NCBI GenBank assembly: GCA_019459525.1
Contig: JAIBEY010000073.1
Span: forward strand, 1 to 49,727
Length of the DNA: 49,727 bases
DNA from: Prolixibacteraceae bacterium
GTDB lineage: Bacteria; Bacteroidota; Bacteroidia; Bacteroidales; Prolixibacteraceae
Direction of reading: 5' to 3'
Part shown: piece by piece, positions 39,913-49,591 of the stretch
How positions within the stretch are numbered: position 1 is the first letter of the stretch
Layout: every line of letters starts with the position of its first letter
Position numbers and translations under genes: made by a program
Notes under the pieces: model-generated
What the model was told of the DNA's origin: nothing
The model's input: the letters and a program-made list of their open reading frames with translations, nothing else
The model's database searches: none

Positions 39913-41940
39913 ATGAAAAAAAACCTTGTAACGAAAGCGGCTGACAACATTCGCATTTTGTCGGCTTCGATGGTAGAAAAAGCTAAATCAGGTCACCCGG
40001 GAGGTGCAATGGGCGGTGCCGATTTTATCACTGTCCTTTATTCTGAATTCCTGAATTACGATCCGGGTGATATGACCTGGATCAACCGTGACCGCTTCTT
40101 CCTCGATCCCGGACACATGTCGCCAATGTTATACTCGATTCTGGCAATGAACGGCCATTACACTATGGACGAACTGGCCAATTTCCGTCAATGGGGAAGC
40201 CCAACTCCAGGACACCCTGAAGTTGAACCAGCCAGAGGCGTTGAAAACACATCAGGACCACTCGGTCAGGGTCACGTAATGGCAGTTGGCGCTGCTATTG
40301 CCGAACAGTTTATGGTTCAGCGCTTTGGCGAATGGATGGCTCACAAAACCTATACTTTCATTTCCGACGGTGGTGTTCAGGAAGAAATTTCTCAAGGAGG
40401 TGGACGTATTGCCGGGTTCCTCGGATTGAACAACCTGATCATGTTTTACGATTCGAATGACATCCAGCTTTCGACTGAAACTAAAGATGTTACCATAGAA
40501 GATACCGCAAAAAAATACGAAGCATGGGGCTGGAAAGTAGTTACCATTGAAGGAAACAATGCTGATGCCATTCGTGCTGCATTAAAAGAAGCTCAGGCTG
40601 AAAAAGAAAAACCAACCCTGATTATTGGTAAAACAATCATGGGTAAAGGCGCGTTGAAAGCCGATGGTTCAAGCTTCGAGCGTCAATGCGCTACTCACGG
40701 TATGCCGTTGGGCGAAGCTGGCGCTTCATTCGAAAAATCCATTGAAAATCTGGGTGGTGATCCTAAAAATCCATTTGTCATCTTCAACGATGTACAGGCC
40801 ATGTTTGATGCCCGCAAAGCTGAATTGGTTGCTGCTGCTGCAAAGAAAAAAGCTGCACAGCAAGCATGGGAAAAAGCAAATCCTGAATTGGCTGCCAAAC
40901 TGGCCAAATTCTTCAGCAAAGCAGCTCCCGAATTTGACTTCAGTAAAATTGCACAAAAAGCAGGTTCAGCAACCCGTGCTGCATCAAGTACTGTTTTGGC
41001 TGCTTTTGCCGGCGAAATAGAAAATATGGTTGTTTCTTCAGCCGACCTTTCAAACTCCGATAAAACTGACGGCTTCCTGAAAAAAACCAAAGCTTTCACC
41101 AAAGGTGATTTCTCCGGTTCCTTCTTTCAGGCTGGGGTTTGCGAGTTAACTATGGCTTGCATTATGAACGGTATGGCATTGCATGGTGGTATTATCCCGG
41201 TTTGCGGAACTTTCTTTGTATTCTCCGATTACATGAAACCCGCAGTTCGTATGGCCGCCCTGATGCAGTTGCCGGTAAAATACGTTTGGACGCACGATGC
41301 TTTCCGTGTTGGGGAAGACGGACCTACTCACCAACCTGTTGAGCAGGAAGCCCAGATCCGCCTGATGGAAAAACTGAAAAACCACCACGGTAAAAACTCA
41401 ACGTTAGTACTTCGTCCGGCTGATGCTGAAGAAGCAACCGTTGCATGGAAACTGGCTCTTGAAAATACCGACACGCCAACTGCGCTGATCCTTTCACGTC
41501 AGAACATCAAAAACCTTCCGTCAAAAACAGACCGCTATGCCGAAGCTCAGCAGGCTGCTAAAGGCGCTTACATAGTTACCGATTCGGAAGGTACTCCTGA
41601 TGTAATCTTATTAGCAAGTGGTTCTGAAGTGGCTACCTTGGTTGAAGGACAAGCATTATTAGAAAAAGAAGGCATCAAATGCCGTATCGTTTCAGTACCT
41701 TCAGAAGGGTTATTCCGCAGCCAAAGCGCAGATTACCAGCAAAGTGTTTTGCCAGCCGGAGTTAAGAAATTCGGTCTGACTGCCGGATTGCCTGTTAATC
41801 TGGAAGGTTTAGTTGGCGCCGACGGTAAAGTATTTGGTCTGGATTCATTCGGATTCTCTGCACCATACACCGTTCTGGACGAAAAACTTGGTTTCACAGC
41901 GCAGAATGTTTACAATCAGGTGAAAGAAATCCTGGCGTAA
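39913..41940 (+). CDS. tkt: Transketolase
   Basis: A 675-residue thiamine-diphosphate enzyme of the pentose phosphate pathway, transferring two-carbon units between sugar phosphates. The sequence shows AKSGHPGGAMGGADFITVLY, GPLGQGHVMAVGAAIAEQFM, the ThDP-Mg motif region FISDGGVQEEIS...FYDSNDIQLS, the pyrimidine-domain segment HDAFRVGEDGPTHQPVEQEA and the C-terminal LASGSEVATLVEGQALL. The ThDP motif reads SDGGVQEE instead of the common GDGDLQEG, which I believe is a variant seen in Bacteroidota. It stands alone, bounded by hairpins on both sides. Confidence 0.95.
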   Translation: MKKNLVTKAADNIRILSASMVEKAKSGHPGGAMGGADFITVLYSEFLNYDPGDMTWINRDRFFLDPGHMSPMLYSILAMNGHYTMDELANFRQWGSPTPGHPEVEPARGVENTSGPLGQGHVMAVGAAIAEQFMVQRFGEWMAHKTYTFISDGGVQEEISQGGGRIAGFLGLNNLIMFYDSNDIQLSTETKDVTIEDTAKKYEAWGWKVVTIEGNNADAIRAALKEAQAEKEKPTLIIGKTIMGKGALKADGSSFERQCATHGMPLGEAGASFEKSIENLGGDPKNPFVIFNDVQAMFDARKAELVAAAAKKKAAQQAWEKANPELAAKLAKFFSKAAPEFDFSKIAQKAGSATRAASSTVLAAFAGEIENMVVSSADLSNSDKTDGFLKKTKAFTKGDFSGSFFQAGVCELTMACIMNGMALHGGIIPVCGTFFVFSDYMKPAVRMAALMQLPVKYVWTHDAFRVGEDGPTHQPVEQEAQIRLMEKLKNHHGKNSTLVLRPADAEEATVAWKLALENTDTPTALILSRQNIKNLPSKTDRYAEAQQAAKGAYIVTDSEGTPDVILLASGSEVATLVEGQALLEKEGIKCRIVSVPSEGLFRSQSADYQQSVLPAGVKKFGLTAGLPVNLEGLVGADGKVFGLDSFGFSAPYTVLDEKLGFTAQNVYNQVKEILA

Positions 41941-41957
41941 ATTTAATTGATCAATAC

Positions 41958-42005
41958 CTTTTCCAAAGTTTTATAAATTGTAATTGAACTTTGGAAAAGT
42001 TTTCC
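41958..42005 (+). terminator. First terminator after tkt
   Basis: CTTTTCCAAAGTT (41958-41970) and AACTTTGGAAAAG (41987-41999) form a perfect 13-bp stem. The sequence TTTTCC follows. Confidence 0.75.
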
Positions 42006-42055
42006 TGAAAATAAAGGAGGCAGCCCGATGGAGCTGCCTTCTTTATTTTCAGGAA
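42002..42055. terminator. Second, very long hairpin between tkt and the convergent GntR gene
   Basis: CCTGAAAATAAAGGAGGCAGC (42004-42024) pairs with 42033-42053 through 21 bp with a single G-T wobble, and two more A-T pairs extend the stem on the outside. The loop is 8 nt. It sits between convergent genes and can act on both strands. The minus-strand copy ends 11 bp after the GntR stop. Confidence 0.8.
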
Positions 42056-42065
42056 TTTCGAAAAC

Positions 42066-42788
42066 TTAAGAATGCTTAAAGAACTTATTGTAAACCTGCA
42101 TATTCCGGTCGAGATGCGCCTGCATTTTTTCGTAGGCCCGCTCCGCATCGCGTTCACGAATAGCATTTACAATTTCTTTGTGGTAACCAAGTGTGATTTC
42201 CTTTTCACCATCGATGTTGGCATAAATAAAATTGCGCATTCGAGGTAATAAATTGTGTACAGGCTCCATGGTAACAATCACAAACGGATTCTCGGTTGCC
42301 CGGGCTACAGCCAAATGGAACCGGTTATCAATGTCTGATTCGAGCTGCGTATTATCCGGATTGCATTTGGCAAATTCAACCAGGTTGGCTTCCATGTTTT
42401 TCAAATCCTCGTCAGTACGGTTTAAAGCAGCCATTTTGGCAATTTCCGGCTCAAACGCCAAACGAAGTTCGATGATCTGGCTGATCAGATTTTCATCAAA
42501 CTTCAAGTCATAATACAAGTTGAGCGAGCTGATGGCATCTTTCATATCAATTTTGGTTACCACCATCCCACTACCCTTCTTAATTTCGATTAATCCGCGT
42601 GCACTCAGTCGGCGCAAAGCTTCACGAAGCGCTGTGCGGCTAACGGCAAACATCTCGCACAACTCGCGTTCAGAAGGAAGTTTCGCTCCAATAGGTAACT
42701 TTTTCTCACGGATGGCCCGTTCAATGTTTCGCTCTATTTTCTGACTTAAGGTTTGAGTTGTACCAATTTTTTGAAAAATATCTTCCAT
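42066..42788 (-). CDS. GntR-family transcriptional regulator, FadR/FCD subgroup
   Basis: A 240-residue repressor-type regulator. The winged helix (about residues 15-82) has KLPIGAKLPSERELCEMFAV, SRTALREALRRLSARGLIEI and KKGSGMVV. The C-terminal FCD domain (about 95-230) includes LRLAFEPEIAKMAA and the His-containing RFHLAVARATENP and HKEIVNAI segments that bind metal and a carboxylate ligand in this subgroup. It lies downstream of GH31 and GH127 genes on the same strand, but a terminator separates it, so it probably has its own promoter. A 16-bp palindrome upstream is a candidate operator. Ligand is unknown; sugar acids are usual for this subgroup. Confidence 0.9.
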   Translation of the reverse strand: MEDIFQKIGTTQTLSQKIERNIERAIREKKLPIGAKLPSERELCEMFAVSRTALREALRRLSARGLIEIKKGSGMVVTKIDMKDAISSLNLYYDLKFDENLISQIIELRLAFEPEIAKMAALNRTDEDLKNMEANLVEFAKCNPDNTQLESDIDNRFHLAVARATENPFVIVTMEPVHNLLPRMRNFIYANIDGEKEITLGYHKEIVNAIRERDAERAYEKMQAHLDRNMQVYNKFFKHS

Positions 42789-42854
42789 TGTATTGCAGTT
42801 TAATCAATAGTCCAGCTAAAATCAGCAGGTTTACTCACAAAGAAAAAGAAAATA

Positions 42855-42870
42855 TGTATGCTATCATACA
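42855..42870. promoter_or_regulatory. Candidate operator upstream of the GntR gene
   Basis: TGTATG-CTAT-CATACA is a perfect 6+6 palindrome located 67-82 bp upstream of the regulator start, between it and the GH31 terminator. GntR/FadR regulators often bind short palindromes at their own promoters. Confidence 0.4.
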
Positions 42871-42871
42871 G

Positions 42872-42913
42872 AAAAAACCTTTTCCAAAGCATAAAGCTGC
42901 GAAAAAGGTTTTT
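42872..42913 (-). terminator. Terminator after the GH31 gene
   Basis: On the minus strand AAAAACCTTTTTC (complement of 42901-42913) pairs with GGAAAAGGTTTTTT (complement of 42872-42885) over about 12 bp with one mismatch. The stem runs into a T-run and then CTGT. The loop is about 15 nt. Confidence 0.7.
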
Positions 42914-42977
42914 ATATCGTTCGGTGTATTCATTTGTTAAGATCAGCGTGTCCCGCCCCTACCAAACAAAGATTAAA

Positions 42978-45821
42978 TTAAGGCTTTGTCACTTCCTCAG
43001 TTTTGCCATCATAAGTCACCGTTACTTCTGCTTTTTTACTTAAATCAAAAGCAACCGGGTTCTGTTTTTCGACCCAAACAATATGAAATATGCGTGATTT
43101 CAGCATACCATCGAATGTGCCCTGAACATCGCCAATCGTAAGTTTTCCCGACTCTTCGTTGTATTTGAAATGAATCGTACTAAAAGCACCTTTTTCGTAG
43201 TTATAATTCACACCCTCGTCTTCGTAAAGGGTAAACTCAGCATCTTTTCCGGTATAAACGTACAAGGTAATTTCATCGGCCTGTTTTTCTCCGGTGTATT
43301 GAATTTCAGGACCAAAAGGTACGATAGAACCTTCTTTTACAAACAAAGGCATCCGTTCGTAAGGTGCGTCAACAGTAATTTTTTGGCCGCCTTCGGTATA
43401 TTTTCCTGAGTATAAATCGTACCAGCCATTGGCGGCAGGGAAATAAACTTCACGGGTACGCGCTTTATACTCATATACCGGAGCAACCAGCAATGAGGGG
43501 CCAAACATGTACTGATCGCCAATGTTGTTCACTTGCGCATCTCCATTAAAATCCATAATCAAAGGACGCATAATCGTATAATCTTCAAAATGTGTTTTTC
43601 CGGCCAACGAATAAATATAGGGCATCAGGCGGTAACGCAATTTATTCACATAAACCATGCTTTTATACGCCGGATGGTTTTCCGGAGCAATATTAAACAC
43701 TTCGCGGTAGGGAAACTGCCCATGGCTGCGGAACAACGGACAGAAAGCGCCAAACTGGTACCAGCGACTATTCAATTCGCGCCATTCGTTCAAATCTTCA
43801 GAACCTTCTTTCGCTTGCACGTAGCGGTTCTCCACACAGAATCCGCCAATATCCATGGTCCAATATGGCACTCCGGAAATGGCGAAGTTCAGGCCGGCTG
43901 AAATCTGGGCTTTCATATCTTCCCAACGGGTGCCAATGTCGCCGCTCCAGGTAGCAGTGGAATAACGCTGTAATCCGGCAAATCCGGAGCGGGTCAGCAG
44001 GAACACACGTTTATTGGGATCTTCGCCACGCTGACCATTGTATATGGCTTCGGCATTCATGAGCGCATAAGCGTTGAAATATTTTGTCGATGGCCCCAAG
44101 GCGGTCGGTGTCATCAGTTCTTTGCGGTATTCGATGCTGGCATTCGACAAAATATCAGGTTCAGAAGCATCCATCCACCAGGCATCAAACCCTTTGGTGT
44201 AAAGGTGCTCTTTCATTTGGTTCCAGAACAATTTACGGGCATCCGGATTGTATGCGTCGTAGAACGAACCGATGTAGCCTTTGCCAATCCAGTCGCGAAC
44301 GCTGTCTTTGGTAGCACGTTGGTACATCCAGCCTTTGCTGTCGAATTCCTTGTAATGATCGGTGGTATGGTAGAATTTGGGCCAAACCGAAATCATGATT
44401 TTGGCATTTAACTCGTGTACCTGATTGACCATCCCGGCCGGGTCGGCGAAATGCGCCTGATCAAATTCGTGCGATCCCCATGATTCAGTGGGCCAATAAC
44501 TCCAGTCGAGCACAATATTATCAAGCGGAATCTGACGTTTACGGTATTCTTTCACCACATCAATCAGTTCGCCAGCCGATTTATACCGTTCACGGCTTTG
44601 CCAGTAACCCATCGCCCATTTGGGCATGATCTGCGCTTTACCTGTCACGGTGCGGTAGCCACCGATAACCTCGTCCAAATTGTCTCCTTTAATGAAATAG
44701 TAATCCATCTGGTCACCCATTTCTGAAGAAAGTGTCAGTGCATTTTGATCTGCTTTTGTGCGTGGGCTTAAAGCTTTCAGGCTAATGTATGAAACACCTC
44801 CATCGGGTTTCCATTCCAGCCTAACCGAATATTTTTTGCCTTGCTCCAATTCTTTGCTGAATTTATAGGTATTCGGATTCCAGGCCGTACGCCAGCGTTC
44901 AGGAACAACCAGTTCGTCGTTAATATAAACTTTGGTGTATCCGGCATAATACAGTTTAAAATGGAATTCACCTGATTCTTTAGGCTCAATCTTGCCTTTC
45001 CAAACGATGGTCGAATTATTGAACTGAAATCCTTCAGGAAACTTTTTGATAGTGGTCAGATTCTCGTAATCGATGGTCGTTTCGTTGCGGTTTACAAAAA
45101 CCTGGTTGGTGTCTGAATTGGTATAATAAATTCCGGACAAACCACCCTCCTCGCCTTTCGAATTGTAAAGTTTGAATAAATCCATTTCAGAATAATCGCG
45201 TGGATCGCCAAACTTGGTTACCGAATAATTGTCCCATAAAAGGCCATAATTTTTGTTCGACACCACAAATGGAACAGAAACTTTGGTATTGTATTGAAAC
45301 AGGATCTCGTTGCGACCTTTGTAGTTAAATTCGTCAGACTGGTGCTGTCCCAAACCGTAAAAAGCTTCATCATCGGGCGATTCAAACACCTGCGAGAATG
45401 AATAACCGGCAGTACCTTCAACAGTTATAGGCGAAAACGATTTCCCATTGTTCCGCTCCTGAAGAATTACCCGATTGTCTTCATCGAAGAATACTACTGT
45501 TCCTGAAGCTATTGATACTTTGGCTTTTACTTTTGAGGTTGATAAAATGATGCTGTCGTTCTGTTCGATAACCTCGAAAGGAGCAGGAACCGAGCTTTGC
45601 TCAACCACGCAAAGGCTTTTGTCTGTTGAAAACTGATCGGTTGGCGAGGAAACGACACGAATGACCTGATCGTTAACCACATCAAGGCGAACGGTTTGTG
45701 CTCCATTTTCGGTTTTTAACCTGGGATGAATGAGTACTCCGTTTGGAGTTTTTTCCCAAACATGTTGCGAGCAGCCTGCCAAAACCAATACCACCAGTGT
45801 CAATAAAAAGATTTTCTTCAT
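42978..45821 (-). CDS. GH31 glycoside hydrolase lipoprotein with PA14 insert (alpha-xylosidase-like)
   Basis: A 947-residue exported lipoprotein (lipobox LAGCS, Cys17). The N-terminal GH31 beta-sandwich (about 25-220) includes FYGLGQHQSDEFNYKGRNEI. A PA14 domain is inserted at about 225-370 (FHFKLYYAGYTKVYINDELV). The catalytic barrel (about 375-720) has the nucleophile Asp551 in WWMDASEPD and the acid/base Asp628 in TWSGDIGTRWEDM. C-terminal sandwich domains (DUF5110-like) follow. A PA14 insert and near-equal length are features of xyloglucan alpha-xylosidases such as those of Cellvibrio and Bacteroides ovatus, so that activity is the best guess. A -7/-33 promoter pair lies upstream, so it need not depend on the damaged GH127 gene. 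Confidence 0.88.
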   Translation of the reverse strand: MKKIFLLTLVVLVLAGCSQHVWEKTPNGVLIHPRLKTENGAQTVRLDVVNDQVIRVVSSPTDQFSTDKSLCVVEQSSVPAPFEVIEQNDSIILSTSKVKAKVSIASGTVVFFDEDNRVILQERNNGKSFSPITVEGTAGYSFSQVFESPDDEAFYGLGQHQSDEFNYKGRNEILFQYNTKVSVPFVVSNKNYGLLWDNYSVTKFGDPRDYSEMDLFKLYNSKGEEGGLSGIYYTNSDTNQVFVNRNETTIDYENLTTIKKFPEGFQFNNSTIVWKGKIEPKESGEFHFKLYYAGYTKVYINDELVVPERWRTAWNPNTYKFSKELEQGKKYSVRLEWKPDGGVSYISLKALSPRTKADQNALTLSSEMGDQMDYYFIKGDNLDEVIGGYRTVTGKAQIMPKWAMGYWQSRERYKSAGELIDVVKEYRKRQIPLDNIVLDWSYWPTESWGSHEFDQAHFADPAGMVNQVHELNAKIMISVWPKFYHTTDHYKEFDSKGWMYQRATKDSVRDWIGKGYIGSFYDAYNPDARKLFWNQMKEHLYTKGFDAWWMDASEPDILSNASIEYRKELMTPTALGPSTKYFNAYALMNAEAIYNGQRGEDPNKRVFLLTRSGFAGLQRYSTATWSGDIGTRWEDMKAQISAGLNFAISGVPYWTMDIGGFCVENRYVQAKEGSEDLNEWRELNSRWYQFGAFCPLFRSHGQFPYREVFNIAPENHPAYKSMVYVNKLRYRLMPYIYSLAGKTHFEDYTIMRPLIMDFNGDAQVNNIGDQYMFGPSLLVAPVYEYKARTREVYFPAANGWYDLYSGKYTEGGQKITVDAPYERMPLFVKEGSIVPFGPEIQYTGEKQADEITLYVYTGKDAEFTLYEDEGVNYNYEKGAFSTIHFKYNEESGKLTIGDVQGTFDGMLKSRIFHIVWVEKQNPVAFDLSKKAEVTVTYDGKTEEVTKP

Positions 45822-45842
45822 AGGATATAGTTTTTAGTCTTT

Positions 45843-45859
45843 ATTGTACAAATTACAAT
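45843..45859. promoter_or_regulatory. Palindrome at the predicted transcript start of the GH31 gene
   Basis: ATTGTA-CAAAT-TACAAT has perfect 6-bp arms and lies between the predicted -7 element (45866-45873) and the start codon. That is a typical repressor position. Its TGTA...TACA outer core resembles that of the palindrome near the GntR gene, but the spacing differs. Confidence 0.35.
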
Positions 45860-45865
45860 TTGAAG

Positions 45866-45899
45866 CAAAAATAGATTTTTAAACCCAGATTCCGACAAA
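45866..45899 (-). promoter_or_regulatory. Promoter of the GH31 gene
   Basis: On the minus strand TTTG (complement of 45896-45899), 22 nt, then TATTTTTG (complement of 45866-45873, exact TAnnTTTG). The spacer is longer than the usual 19. It gives a leader of about 40 nt. Confidence 0.5.
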
Positions 45900-45922
45900 T
45901 TAAATTTGAAATTATTAACTAT

Positions 45923-48337
45923 TTACTGCACAACCCATTCGTAAATGCCCGAAGAATTATCTTCAGGAAGTTGGACAACGAGTTTTAGCGCAGTTGTTTC
46001 AACAGGGGTGAACCGCACTTCGTTCAGTTTATCCTTTTCATTTTCATAGGGAGTGATATTTTCAACAGGCTTCCAATCACCTGAAACTGTCTGGTAAAAA
46101 ATCTGCCAGGATGCAGGCACCCGACAACCTCCCCAGGGACCATCGTCGAACCAGTAAACTTTAGCCTCCGAAACTTTGGTTGCTTTATTGAAACTGTATT
46201 GTATCCACTTGGTTACATTCTTTTGGGGTCACCAATGACAATAAATGGCATCACGGTCGTTCGAATTTTTAGGCAATATCTGGTCGTTAATTGCCACCGT
46301 AGCTTTTAGGTTTCCTTCAGAAGTTATTTTGCTTTCGGAAGCTACCGTTGGTGCAGGCAAAGGTTTCGAAGCACTGGCTTTTGTGGCGAACCAGACAGCC
46401 ATTTCCCCACTTCCTCGGTTAGCCCAGGAATAATAAGGGATAGCAGTAAATTTTACCTCTGATTCCTTAGTTGATGTTTCATTTACCCGAACCGTATTTT
46501 TTGCTTTGCCATTCAACACCACAATACCTCCCAGCATTTCCGGATAATATTTCGATTTCAGGACAACATCTTTTTCCAAAATCAGGTTCAACACATGTTT
46601 ATCCTGATAATCGGGCCATTCGGCACAATAAACCATCGGACCACGCATCAGGGCTATTTTTTCGTTATCCGAAATAACTTTATCGTTTGCCGTAACGCGG
46701 CGGATTTCCATCGGCAATGAAAAACTCACCACATCACCCTTTTTCCACTGATTACTAACAATGGCATAACCGTTTTCCAGTTTATAACCGGCAGGTTTTC
46801 CGTTCAGTTTCAGAAGAAATTTGCTCTTTGGTTGATCGTTAAAAGCATATAAATCACCGGGAAGCGGTTTTTCTGACAACCAACCCGGAATACGCAAGGC
46901 CAGTTCGAAAGAATTCTCTTTTTCAGGATTAATGCTGAATTTCACCTCACCTTCCCATGGATATTTAGTGGTCTGCTCAATTTCGAGCTTCTGATTATTC
47001 AGATTGATTGTTGCCTTACTCTGGATGAACAGATTTACGTACAGGCGCGAATCGGTTTGCCCATACATATACCCCGGAACTGAAGGAATAAACCGGCAGA
47101 CATTGCTGGGACAGCAGGCACAGCCAAACCACTCGCTGCGGGAGTGTTGCCCCATAGATTCGAGTGGATTGGGGTAAAAGAAATGATCGCCACTTTGCGA
47201 AACGCCCGAAATCATCCCATTGTACAGAATCTGTTCGAGTACATCGTAATATTTAGAGTCACCATGCAGCAAAAACAAACGGTAATTCCAGTAAATATTA
47301 CCAATAGAGGCGCAGGTTTCGTTATATGCCGACATGTTAGGCAATTCGTATTTCGGACCAAAACCTTCGTGGCCAGCAGCAGCCCCAATCCCCCCGGTGA
47401 TATACAATTTATAGTTAATGATGTCGTCCCAGATTTTATCAATAGCATGTAAATAGTCCATATCGCCAGTAATCGCGGCCACATCTGCCATTCCGGAGTA
47501 CATGTAAGTTGCCCTCACGGAGTGTCCAACGGCTTCGGTTTGCGCGGTGACCGGAACATGATCCTGGGAATATTCGCCACGGGTATGCGGTGAGTTTTGG
47601 CCACGGCTATCGAGGAAAAATTTAGCCAGATCAAGGTATTCCTTTTTCCCGGTTATCCGGTACATTTTTACCAATCCCATTTCAACCACCTGATGCCCTG
47701 GCGAACGCAATAGCTTTCCGGGGCCAAAGGTTTTAACCAGCAAATCAGCATTCTTTATGGCAATATCCAAAAAAGAATGTTTGCCTGTAGCCTGATAATG
47801 AGCTACGGCCGCTTCGAACAAGTGGCCGCTGTTGTATAATTCGTGGCTCAGATCCGATTCCTTTTCCCAACGCTCAGCACCCGCCCACTCGTGCGTGTGC
47901 AAAGGGTCAATGGTTCGGTTGGTGTACAGGTAACCATCAGTCTCCTGAGCTTTGCCGACCAAATCAATCAGCGTATCCAGGCGGGCATCCAACTTGGCAT
48001 CAGGAGTGGTTTGCAGCGAGTAACTGGCCCCCTCAATTATTTTATAAATATCGGTATCATCAAACGGGTACTCGGTACAAAATTTTCCATCCTGCAATTT
48101 TGCAGCAACTTTAAAATTATCAACACGACCGGTAATATAGCACTGCTTCAGGGCAATGGGGATGGTCACATCATGATTTAACTTGATACGCGGCGCCCAA
48201 AAATCATCGGTTACCTTCACCGAGGTAAATGGAACTGGACGGATAGGATAATCCCTGGTAACAGATTGACTTTGAACCTCAAAATTTAGCAAAACAGCCA
48301 GAATGATGAGCAAAATTGTGATTTGAAATCGTTTCAT
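45923..48337 (-). pseudogene. GH127 family (beta-L-arabinofuranosidase-like) gene interrupted by an in-frame TGA
   Basis: The intact part (46229-48337) encodes 702 residues: a signal peptide (about 1-23) and a GH127 (alpha/alpha)6 barrel. It carries the zinc-cysteine site known from Bifidobacterium HypBA1, here Glu340 and Cys342 in NETCASIG and Cys408-Cys409 in CACCPSN. The frame stops at TGA (complement of 46229-46231) straight after DAIYCHW. The same frame then continues for 102 more codons, including PQKNVTKWIQYSFNKATKV and VYWFDDGPWGGCRVPASWQ, to a natural stop at 45923. The continuation is a good C-terminal discoidin-like domain. A single TGG-to-TGA change (Trp to stop) explains the break. 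The catalytic barrel is complete, so the short product may still be active. TGA is an ordinary stop elsewhere here. Confidence 0.85.
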
Positions 48338-48382
48338 GATATCATTTTAGTTTAGGATTTTGCATGAAAAAATGTGATTCTT

Positions 48383-48390
48383 CAAAAATA
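48383..48390 (-). promoter_or_regulatory. -7 element upstream of the GH127 gene
   Basis: On the minus strand TATTTTTG matches TAnnTTTG exactly, about 45-53 bp before the start codon at 48337. A -33 TTTG is not seen at the right distance. Confidence 0.4.
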
Positions 48391-48505
48391 GCAAAATAGG
48401 TGTTAATTACACACTTTTAAATTCAGATTGACTGGAATAGGCTTACCACTGCACACAACCATTTATTTTGTATATTTAGGTGTTTACATATTCGTATTAC
48501 CAACA

Positions 48506-49591
48506 ATGACACACACAACAATTGCATCCCTCCGTCTCCTTAATCAGCAAATCGCCACTCCGCGCCTTAAAACAGCTAAAGAGCTAGTGAGTTGGATGGG
48601 TGCCATGCAGGCGCAGGATTACAACCATGCCAAATGGGCTATTGGTGTTCGGTTGCCCCACTTAACTGAGATCCAAATTGAAACAGCGTTTAATAAAGGA
48701 GAAATTATTCGTACCCATTTGATGCGGCCAACCTGGCATTTTGTTTCGGCCAACGACATTTACTGGATGCTGGAACTCACTGCCCCACAAATCAAATCGG
48801 CAATGAAATCGCGAAACCGAGAGCTGGGTCTTACCGAATCAGTATTTGGCAAAAGTCAGGAAATTCTGGTCAAAGTTCTTGAAGGTAATAAATCGATTAC
48901 CCGCGATGAGTTGAGCGTACAGCTCAATAAGTACGGGATTAGTACTGATGGACAGCGATTGCCACATATTTTGATGGAAGCCGAAATCGACCGGATTATT
49001 TGCAGTGGCCAGATACAGGGCAAAAAGCAAACTTATGCGTTGCTTTCAGAAAGAGTTCCTAAAAAGGTGATTTTAACCAAAGAAGAAGCTCTTGCGAAAT
49101 TGGCAAAAACATATTTTACCAGCCATGGCCCAGCCACTTTACCCGATTTTATATGGTGGTCAGGGTTGCCGGTTACCGATGCACGAAAGGCTCTGGAAAT
49201 GAATAAACCTACACTGATTTCAGAAACCATTGATACTGAAACATATTGGTTTGCAGACACGGTTTCCACACCTTCAACCATCCCCGACTCGGTTTATTTA
49301 CTACCCGCCTTCGATGAATACCTGATCAGTTATAAAAACCGGAGAGCTGCCATCTCCATCGACCATCACAAAAAAGCCGTCTCCAACAATGGTATTTTTT
49401 GGCCAATAATAGTAGTAAACGGACAAATATCTGGACTTTGGAAACGAACAGTCAAAAAAGACACTGTGCTGATTGAACTTGACCATTTCAGGCCACACGA
49501 CCAAAAAGAAGTGCAGTTAATAGGGAAAGCTGCTGAAACATTCGGCCGCTATACGGAAACGAAAACTGAGGTAAAAATCAATAAAACTTAG
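48506..49591 (+). CDS. Winged-helix DNA-binding domain protein (HTH_42 / YcaQ-like family)
   Basis: A soluble protein of about 361 residues. It starts IASLRLLNQQIATPRLKTAK and has WMGAMQAQDYNHAKWAIGVR, EIIRTHLMRPTWHFVSANDI and the C-terminal SVYLLPAFDEYLISYKNRR. These blocks are characteristic of the HTH_42 family; relatives include DNA glycosylases such as AlkX/YcaQ that act on damaged or cross-linked DNA. The activity of this member is not known. The longest frame starts at TTG 48428, but ATG 48506 (MTHTTIASLRLL) fits the family better; a -7-like TATATTTA is at 48471-48478. The gene is followed at once by an IS110-type element. Confidence 0.82.
   Translation: MTHTTIASLRLLNQQIATPRLKTAKELVSWMGAMQAQDYNHAKWAIGVRLPHLTEIQIETAFNKGEIIRTHLMRPTWHFVSANDIYWMLELTAPQIKSAMKSRNRELGLTESVFGKSQEILVKVLEGNKSITRDELSVQLNKYGISTDGQRLPHILMEAEIDRIICSGQIQGKKQTYALLSERVPKKVILTKEEALAKLAKTYFTSHGPATLPDFIWWSGLPVTDARKALEMNKPTLISETIDTETYWFADTVSTPSTIPDSVYLLPAFDEYLISYKNRRAAISIDHHKKAVSNNGIFWPIIVVNGQISGLWKRTVKKDTVLIELDHFRPHDQKEVQLIGKAAETFGRYTETKTEVKINKT

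Noticed and set aside
40664-41388. Several long alternative frames inside the transketolase gene
   Set aside because: They are shadows of a strongly coding gene on the plus strand, with no independent support.
45923-46228. Frameshift as the cause of the GH127 break
   Set aside because: The downstream part is in exactly the same frame as the main gene, so a nonsense substitution is sufficient.
46229-46231. TGA read as tryptophan (recoding) in the GH127 gene
   Set aside because: TGA is used as an ordinary stop in this window (for example at 26913, 31826 and 18278), so genome-wide recoding is unlikely.
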